From positions 5,084,001 through 5,148,000 of the forward strand of contig NZ_AP022596.1 of the NCBI RefSeq assembly GCF_010731895.1: 64,000 nucleotides of DNA. The letters run 5' to 3'. A program made the position numbers and the translations under genes. This DNA comes from Mycolicibacterium helvum. Its GTDB lineage: Bacteria > Actinomycetota > Actinomycetes > Mycobacteriales > Mycobacteriaceae. Position 1 is the stretch's first letter. Every line of letters starts with the position of its first letter. The notes under the pieces were generated by a model. It saw only the letters and a program-made list of their open reading frames with translations, was not told the DNA's origin and ran no database searches. Positions 57,792 through 64,000 of the stretch are shown piece by piece.

Positions 57792-58765
57792 CTGCTGAGG
57801 TGAAGGACGAACTCAGCCGGTTGGCCGTCAATTCTGTGACTGCCCGCCGCGCCGAGGTGGCCTCGCTGTTGCGCTTCGCCGGCGGCTTGCACATCGTGTC
57901 GGGCCGAGTGGTCGTCGAGGCCGAAGTGGACCTGGGCATCATCGCCCGGCGGCTGCGCAAGGACATCTACGACCTCTACGGCTACAACGCGGTGGTGCAC
58001 GTTCTGTCGGCCAGCGGCATCCGCAAGAGCACCCGATATCTGGTGCGGGTCGCCAAGGACGGTGAAGCGCTGGCCCGGCAGACCGGCCTTCTGGACATGC
58101 GTGGCCGGCCGGTGCGGGGGTTACCCGCCCAGGTGGTCGGCGGCAGCGTCGGCGACGCCGAGGCGGCCTGGCGCGGTGCGTTCCTGGCGCACGGCTCGCT
58201 GACCGAGCCCGGGCGGTCCTCAGCGCTCGAAGTCAGTTGTCCCGGACCGGAAGCCGCGCTGGCCCTGGTTGGCGCGGCCCGTCGGCTCGGGGTGAGCGCG
58301 AAGGCGCGTGAGGTGCGGGGGACCGACCGGGTTGTGGTGCGCGACGGCGAGGCCATCGGTGCGCTGCTGACCCGGATGGGCGCTCAGGACACCCGGCTGA
58401 CGTGGGAGGAACGGCGGATGCGCCGCGAGGTGCGGGCCACGGCCAACCGGCTGGCCAACTTCGACGACGCGAATCTGCGCCGCTCAGCCCGCGCCGCGGT
58501 GGCGGCCGCGGCCCGCGTCGAACGGGCATTGGAAATCCTGGCTGACACCGTGCCCGACCACCTGGCCGCCGCGGGCAAGCTGCGGGTCGAACATCGTCAG
58601 GCCTCCCTGGAGGAGCTGGGCCGACTGGCCGACCCGCCGATGACCAAAGATGCTGTGGCCGGGCGTATTCGGCGACTCTTGTCGATGGCCGACCGCAAGG
58701 CTAAGCAGGATGGCATCCCCGACACCGAGTCGGCCGTTACCCCTGATCTGCTGGAAGACGCTTAG
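57788..58765 (+). CDS. whiA: Sporulation-type regulator WhiA
   Basis: A 325-residue DNA-binding protein with a degenerate LAGLIDADG homing-endonuclease-like N-domain (~10-200) and a C-terminal helix-turn-helix (~230-310, [20 protein letters not shown]). In Streptomyces WhiA works with WhiB to start septation; in mycobacteria the target set is not settled. The ATG at 57788 overlaps the yvcK stop (ATGA); a GTG two codons earlier is an alternative. Very close to the M. tuberculosis protein as remembered. Its end overlaps the convergent MOSC gene by 29 bp. Confidence 0.95.
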   Translation: MTAEVKDELSRLAVNSVTARRAEVASLLRFAGGLHIVSGRVVVEAEVDLGIIARRLRKDIYDLYGYNAVVHVLSASGIRKSTRYLVRVAKDGEALARQTGLLDMRGRPVRGLPAQVVGGSVGDAEAAWRGAFLAHGSLTEPGRSSALEVSCPGPEAALALVGAARRLGVSAKAREVRGTDRVVVRDGEAIGALLTRMGAQDTRLTWEERRMRREVRATANRLANFDDANLRRSARAAVAAAARVERALEILADTVPDHLAAAGKLRVEHRQASLEELGRLADPPMTKDAVAGRIRRLLSMADRKAKQDGIPDTESAVTPDLLEDA

Positions 58766-59411
58766 ATACGTAGGCCTTGAGTTCGGCGGACAGCGCGTCG
58801 GCGGCCAGCAGCTGGGGCAACAGGCTGGGATCCGACATCTTGGCGCGATAGACCAGGTTGATCGTCACGTCGTGGTCGGGCCGGTGCTCGATGTCGATCA
58901 TGTCGCCGGCCCGTACGGTTCCCGGCGAGATAACCCGCAGATAGGCGCCGGGTTTGCCGGCCTCGGTGAACGTCTTGATCCAGCCGTCGATGTCCAGGAA
59001 CTTAGCGAAGGTCCGGCATGGGGTGCGGGGAGCCGAGACTTCGAGCAGCAGTCCAGCCGTGCCAACCCGCCAGCGGTCGCCGATGCGCGCTCCTGTGACG
59101 TCGATGCCCGTGGTGGTGAGGTTCTCCCCGAACATCCCGTTGGCCAGCGGGCGCGACAGCCGGCCTTCCCACTCGTCGAGGTCCTCGCGGGCATAGGCGT
59201 AGACGGCTTGGTCGTCACCGCCGTGTAGTTTCTGGTTGCCGATGGTGTCACCAACCAGACCGCTGCCCAGGCCCTCGCGCATCGGGCCCGGCGCACGAAC
59301 CAGCACTGCTTGCGTGGTGCTTGCCTTGTCGATGCCCGTCGGTTTCGGCGCCTTCGCATCCGGGTTCGTCCGCGCGCAAGCCGACAGATTGACCGACAAA
59401 ACACGTGCCAT
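58737..59411 (-). CDS. MOSC-domain protein (YiiM-like)
   Basis: A 224-residue protein with a MOSC beta-barrel (~40-165). The conserved Cys is in APRTPCRTF, and [14 protein letters not shown] is the family core. Such proteins handle molybdenum-cofactor-linked reduction; YiiM of E. coli reduces N-hydroxylated purines. A C-terminal ~50-residue helical tail follows, as in the YiiM (3-alpha) group. The ATG at 59411 was chosen because the domain begins [10 protein letters not shown]; an in-frame upstream extension has no homology. In M. tuberculosis a different gene set lies between whiA and gap. Confidence 0.85.
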   Translation of the reverse strand: MARVLSVNLSACARTNPDAKAPKPTGIDKASTTQAVLVRAPGPMREGLGSGLVGDTIGNQKLHGGDDQAVYAYAREDLDEWEGRLSRPLANGMFGENLTTTGIDVTGARIGDRWRVGTAGLLLEVSAPRTPCRTFAKFLDIDGWIKTFTEAGKPGAYLRVISPGTVRAGDMIDIEHRPDHDVTINLVYRAKMSDPSLLPQLLAADALSAELKAYVSKRLPADQG

Positions 59412-59744
59412 CACAACAGGGTAATGGCGATGCGGCATTCGAACCGGCTGACGCCGGCCGTGATCGTCGCCGCACGCAACGACGCCACCGCGTAACCGGA
59501 CACCCTGGCGCTGCTGCTCGACCAGAGCGCCCCGCCGAAATGCTCTGTGGGAATCATGGTTTCGCAGCTCGTCCGGACGGCCTACCCGGACGTGGTCTTG
59601 GCCGTCGACGCTGGCACCGTGCCGGATTGCGGGTGATCGGTGCAGTGCGCCAACCTTTTTCGCGTGAACCACAACTGGTCGCCGTGACCGGCGGGTGGAT
59701 GGGAGTCGATTGCCCGCAGGTGATCTCCGGGCTAGCGTTGCGCC
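59412..59744. other. Gap without a supported gene, possibly decayed coding sequence
   Basis: From 59423 a plus-strand frame reads about 24 codons, hits a stop (TAA near 59492), then continues for about 50 more codons to another stop near 59636. The codon use looks coding-like, so an old gene fragment is possible, but no family was recognised. Confidence 0.3.
59733..59738 (+). promoter_or_regulatory. -10 box for the solute-binding gene (leaderless)
   Basis: TAGCGT followed by six nt and the ATG at 59745. Confidence 0.4.
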
Positions 59745-60467
59745 ATGTCCGGTGGTGAACTGCTGCGCGTCGGTGCGGCTTTTCCGGACCCGCCCTTCAA
59801 CGACGTGAAGCAGTCAGGGCTGGACATCGAGCTCATGACGGCCATCGGCGAGCAGCTCGGCGCCGAGGTGCGGTTCGTCGGCTATGAGGGCCGCGACTTC
59901 AACGGCATCTTCGATGCGCTGGACTCCGGCGACTTCGACTGCGTCGCCTCGGGCACCACCATCACCGGTTCGCGCGCGTTGAAGGCAGCGTTCTGCGACC
60001 CTTACCTGATCTCTGGTCAGGCACTGGCTGTCGACGCCACTCGGCTGCCTGACGTCAAGTCGATCGATGACCTCGACGGCCTGACGATCGGCGTGCAGCA
60101 GGGCAACACCAGCCAGCCGATCGCCAACCGGCTGCTAGCCGACGGCAAGATCGCCCGGGTCCGGGTCTACGACTACGGCAATATCCGCAGCGCGCTGCGC
60201 GATCTGACCACGGGCCGCTGTGACGCGTTCATGAAACTGGACCCGGTGCTCAGCCGGCTGGCCGACGCGGCGCCCGGCGTCACGGTCGTTCAGCGCGGCA
60301 TCACCACTGAGAAGATTGCGATCGCGGTGTCAACGACGGCCACCGCGCTACTGGGCCGGATCAACGTCGCCCAGGCCACGCTCGAGCGGGACGGCACGCT
60401 GCCCGCACTCCGAGAACGCTGGACCGGCTCGCCCCGCGCGGACCAGAGCGGGCCCCAGATCGAGTGA
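59745..60467 (+). CDS. Amino-acid-type solute-binding protein (SBP_bac_3) without signal peptide
   Basis: A 240-residue periplasmic-binding-protein fold: LRVGAAFPDPPFNDVKQSGLDIELM at the N-terminus, DFDCVASGTTITGSRALKAAFCDPY, then DGLTIGVQQGNTSQP and GRCDAFMKLDPVLSRL, the classic polar amino-acid-binding layout. There is no signal peptide or lipobox: the fold begins within the first 8 residues, and the -10 box fixes the start here. No permease or ATPase is next to it. It may therefore bind a ligand in the cytoplasm, or export may need a factor not seen. Lies between whiA/MOSC and gap, 79 bp before gap. Confidence 0.82.
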   Translation: MSGGELLRVGAAFPDPPFNDVKQSGLDIELMTAIGEQLGAEVRFVGYEGRDFNGIFDALDSGDFDCVASGTTITGSRALKAAFCDPYLISGQALAVDATRLPDVKSIDDLDGLTIGVQQGNTSQPIANRLLADGKIARVRVYDYGNIRSALRDLTTGRCDAFMKLDPVLSRLADAAPGVTVVQRGITTEKIAIAVSTTATALLGRINVAQATLERDGTLPALRERWTGSPRADQSGPQIE

Positions 60468-60525
60468 CCCTCCGGGCGGTCGCGCACGCTGGTGAGCACG
60501 CTATTAGGCTGGGCACGGGTACTGA

Positions 60526-61569
<1,044 letters not shown>

Positions 61570-61572
61570 GCG

Positions 61573-62784
61573 ATGGCCGTCAAGACTCTCGCTGACCTGC
61601 TGGCCGAGGGTGTTGAGGGTCGGGGTGTTCTTGTTCGCTCCGACCTCAATGTCCCGCTCGACGATTCGGGCGCCATCACCGATCCCGGACGGATCATCGC
61701 GTCGGTTCCCACGCTGAAGGCACTGGCCGACGCCGGGGCCAAGGTCGTGGTGACCGCTCACCTGGGCCGCCCGAAGGGCGGAGCCGACCCGAAGTTCTCG
61801 CTGGCGCCGGTCGCCGCCGCGCTCGGCGAGAAGCTGGGCCGGCACGTTCAGCTGGCCGGTGATGTGGTCGGCACCGACGCGCTGGCTCGTGCCGAGGGGC
61901 TGACCGACGGCGATGTCCTGCTGCTGGAGAACATCCGGTTCGATCCGCGTGAGACTAGCAAGGACGACGCCGAGCGGCTGGCGCTGGCCAAGGCGCTGGT
62001 CGAATTGGTAGGGGATGACGGCGCTTTCGTGTCTGACGGCTTTGGGGTGGTGCACCGCAAGCAGGCCTCGGTGTACGACGTGGCCACGCTGCTGCCGCAC
62101 TACGCCGGCACGCTGGTGGCGACCGAGGTCAAGGTCCTCGAGCAGCTGACCAGCTCCAGCGAGCGGCCCTATGCCGTCGTGTTGGGCGGCTCCAAGGTGT
62201 CGGACAAGCTGGCGGTGATCGAGAACCTCGCCACCAAGGCGGACAGCATCGTTATCGGCGGTGGCATGTGCTTCACCTTCCTTGCCGCGCAAGGGGTTTC
62301 GGTGGGCACCTCGCTGCTGCAGGAGGAGATGATCGACACCTGCCGGCAGCTGCTGGAGACCTACGGTGATGTCATCCACCTGCCGGTGGACATCGTCGTC
62401 ACCGAGAAGTTCGCGGCTGATTCCGCGCCGGAAACCGTTTGGGCTGACCAGATCCCGGCCGACAAGATGGGTCTGGACATCGGGCCTGAGTCGGTGAAGC
62501 GGTTCACCACGCTGCTGTCCAATGCGCGCACCATCTTCTGGAACGGCCCGATGGGGGTCTTCGAGTTTCCGGCGTTCGCGGCGGGCACCAAGGGGGTGGC
62601 CGAGGCCATCGTCGCCGCCACCGCGAAGGGCGCGTTCAGTGTTGTCGGCGGTGGCGATTCGGCCGCCGCGGTGCGTCAGCTGGGGCTGCCGGACGACGGT
62701 TTCTCGCACATTTCCACCGGCGGCGGTGCTTCGCTGGAATACCTTGAGGGCAAAGCTCTGCCCGGCATTGATGTTCTGAATTAG
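61573..62784 (+). CDS. pgk: Phosphoglycerate kinase
   Basis: Transfers phosphate from 1,3-bisphosphoglycerate to ADP; 403 residues, two Rossmann-like lobes. [10 protein letters not shown] (near 22-31), [29 protein letters not shown] and the C-terminal [13 protein letters not shown] are the standard substrate and nucleotide motifs. Between gap (3 bp) and tpiA (7 bp) in the usual actinobacterial order. Confidence 0.97.
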   Translation: MAVKTLADLLAEGVEGRGVLVRSDLNVPLDDSGAITDPGRIIASVPTLKALADAGAKVVVTAHLGRPKGGADPKFSLAPVAAALGEKLGRHVQLAGDVVGTDALARAEGLTDGDVLLLENIRFDPRETSKDDAERLALAKALVELVGDDGAFVSDGFGVVHRKQASVYDVATLLPHYAGTLVATEVKVLEQLTSSSERPYAVVLGGSKVSDKLAVIENLATKADSIVIGGGMCFTFLAAQGVSVGTSLLQEEMIDTCRQLLETYGDVIHLPVDIVVTEKFAADSAPETVWADQIPADKMGLDIGPESVKRFTTLLSNARTIFWNGPMGVFEFPAFAAGTKGVAEAIVAATAKGAFSVVGGGDSAAAVRQLGLPDDGFSHISTGGGASLEYLEGKALPGIDVLN

Positions 62785-62791
62785 GAGTCTT

Positions 62792-63577
62792 GTGTCCCGT
62801 AAACCGCTGATCGCGGGCAACTGGAAGATGAACCTCAACCACTTCGAGGCCATCGCGCTCGTCCAGAAGATCGCGTTCTCGTTGCCCGACAAGTACTTCG
62901 ACAAGGTCGACGTCACGGTCATCCCACCGTTCACCGATCTGCGCAGTGTGCAGACCCTGGTAGACGGTGACAAGCTGCGGCTGACCTACGGCGGACAGGA
63001 TCTGTCCCAGCACGATTCGGGCGCCTACACCGGTGATATCAGTGGTGCGTTCCTGGCCAAGCTGGGCTGCACGTTCGTGGTGGTCGGCCACTCTGAGCGG
63101 CGTACCTATCACCACGAGGACGATGCGGTGGTCGCCGCGAAGGCGGCTGCGGCGTTCCGGCACGGGCTGAGGCCGATCGTCTGCATCGGCGAGCAACTCG
63201 AGGTGCGGGAGGCCGGCGACCACGTCGAGTTCAACGTGAATTCGCTGCGCGGCTCGCTGGCTGGGCTGACCAACGAGCAGCTGACCGACGTGGTGATCGC
63301 CTACGAGCCGGTGTGGGCCATCGGTACCGGTCGGGTGGCCAGTGCCGCCGACGCCCAGGAGGTTTGTGGCGCCATCCGCAAGGAAATTGGGGCGCTGGCC
63401 TCCGCTGAGATCGCCGCCGGCGTCCGGGTGCTCTACGGCGGCTCGGTGAACGCCAAGAATGTGGGTGAGCTGATCGCACAGAAGGACGTCGATGGCGCCT
63501 TGGTCGGCGGTGCTTCGCTGGACGGCGAGCAGTTCGCGACGCTGTCGGCGATCGCTGCAGGCGGGCCCCTTCCCTGA
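62792..63577 (+). CDS. tpiA: Triosephosphate isomerase
   Basis: Interconverts dihydroxyacetone phosphate and glyceraldehyde-3-phosphate; 261 residues, TIM barrel. AGNWKMN holds the catalytic Lys, VVGHSERR the catalytic His, [10 protein letters not shown] the catalytic Glu and LYGGSVN the phosphate loop. GTG start with TAGGAG ribosome-binding site. Third gene of the glycolytic operon. Confidence 0.97.
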   Translation: MSRKPLIAGNWKMNLNHFEAIALVQKIAFSLPDKYFDKVDVTVIPPFTDLRSVQTLVDGDKLRLTYGGQDLSQHDSGAYTGDISGAFLAKLGCTFVVVGHSERRTYHHEDDAVVAAKAAAAFRHGLRPIVCIGEQLEVREAGDHVEFNVNSLRGSLAGLTNEQLTDVVIAYEPVWAIGTGRVASAADAQEVCGAIRKEIGALASAEIAAGVRVLYGGSVNAKNVGELIAQKDVDGALVGGASLDGEQFATLSAIAAGGPLP

Positions 63578-63606
63578 CCCAAACCAAGTCAGCGCTCTAG
63601 AGCAGG

Positions 63607-63612
63607 TATTCT
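63607..63612 (+). promoter_or_regulatory. -10 box for secG
   Basis: TATTCT followed by seven nt and the secG ATG at 63620, next to a GCTCTAGAGC palindrome (63594-63603). No Shine-Dalgarno is seen, consistent with a leaderless message. Confidence 0.4.
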
Positions 63613-63619
63613 GGGCGCC

Positions 63620-63853
63620 ATGGTTTTGACCCTGCAGATCATCCTGGTTGTCACCAGCGTGCTGGTGGTGTTGCTGGTGCTGCTGCACCGCGCCAAGGGT
63701 GGTGGTCTGTCGACGCTGTTCGGCGGCGGTGTGCAGTCGAGCCTGTCCGGGTCGACCGTGGTGGAGAAGAACCTCGACCGCCTGACGCTGTTCGTCACCG
63801 GTATCTGGGTGGTGTCCATCGTCGGCATGGCCCTGCAGATCAAGTACAGCTGA
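63620..63853 (+). CDS. secG: Preprotein translocase subunit SecG
   Basis: A 77-residue membrane protein of the SecYEG channel, with two helices (~5-25 and ~53-73). HRAKGGGLSTLFGGGVQSSL between them is the SecG signature, and LTLFVTGIWVVSI is the second helix. It follows tpiA in the usual order. Confidence 0.95.
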   Translation: MVLTLQIILVVTSVLVVLLVLLHRAKGGGLSTLFGGGVQSSLSGSTVVEKNLDRLTLFVTGIWVVSIVGMALQIKYS

Positions 63854-63872
63854 GAAGTCAGGGCGTGACGTG

Positions 63873-64000
63873 TCAGGGCGTGAAAACGACCCGCTGACCG
63901 TTCTCCGGCTGCTGCCACACCTGTTCCACGTCCGAGAGCGGGACGGCTCGTGCCTGCGTCCGCAGGGTGCCGTTCGAGATTGCGACCGCGAGCTGCGGTA
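63873..64000 (-). CDS. C-terminal end of an oxidoreductase, probably zinc-type alcohol/quinone dehydrogenase (partial)
   Basis: Minus-strand frame open from the window edge to a TGA at 63873-63875. The ~41 visible residues include VPLSDVEQVWQQPENGQRVV before the final F-T-P, the usual last helix and strand of medium-chain dehydrogenases (ADH/QOR), where a conserved GRVVF-like strand ends the protein. Most of the gene, including catalytic motifs, is beyond the window, so the call is tentative. Confidence 0.55.
   Translation of the reverse strand, partial: PQLAVAISNGTLRTQARAVPLSDVEQVWQQPENGQRVVFTP

Overview
The window looks like chromosome from a fast-growing mycobacterium (Mycolicibacterium-like). 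Coding GC is high, there are many GTG starts and ATGA-type stop/start overlaps, and the gene order follows the conserved mycobacterial block metK / monooxygenase / lipH-type esterase / priA / fmt-rsmB-rpe-ribD / P55-lprG / ribE / ribBA-ribH / uvrC-rapZ-yvcK-whiA / gap-pgk-tpiA-secG. Species cannot be fixed from sequence alone.

Layout. 0.1-13.6 kb is housekeeping: SAM synthetase, a Baeyer-Villiger-type monooxygenase, a secreted haemophore-like protein, an esterase, a YhhN protein, PriA, a DUF2207/LemA pair, then fmt, rsmB, rpe and ribD. 13.6-33.2 kb is an accessory catabolic island wedged into the convergent ribD/P55 junction. It carries a sugar-type ABC importer with a phosphotriesterase-like hydrolase, an MsmK/UgpC-type ATPase, a dipeptide-type ABC importer, an M20 amidohydrolase, an FGGY kinase, a NagB-type deaminase, a LysA-like decarboxylase, two closely related class III aminotransferases and one GntR/UTRA regulator. 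A shared palindromic motif built on GTATAC lies at all three main promoters and is the likely operator. 33.2-36.2 kb is core again (P55, LprG, riboflavin synthase).

36.2-49.3 kb is a second accessory block: a probably frameshifted zinc-ribbon/TM2 gene and three tandem giant secreted proteins (1264, about 1235 and about 1071 residues). Each has a long Arg/His-rich N-terminus, a Ser/Thr/Pro/Ala linker, a helical domain, cadherin/VCBS-like repeats and a shared C-terminal DGYY-x-V-x-NGVV motif. Displaced gene ends between them, including a clear 65-bp copy of the mgtE 3' end, record how the cluster grew. 49.3-64 kb is core: mgtE, ribBA, ribH, a PH-domain protein, a GNAT, uvrC-rapZ-yvcK-whiA, a MOSC protein, a signal-less solute-binding protein, gap-pgk-tpiA, secG and the tail of an oxidoreductase.

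The four riboflavin genes (ribD, ribE, ribBA, ribH) are spread across the window and separated by the two accessory blocks. Several genes (esterase, yhhN, priA, rpe, lprG, ribE, GNAT, uvrC, the solute-binding protein, secG) have a TANNNT -10 box exactly 6-7 nt before their start codon, the arrangement of mycobacterial leaderless transcripts, and this was used to choose starts. No tRNA, rRNA, CRISPR array, insertion sequence or integrase was seen.
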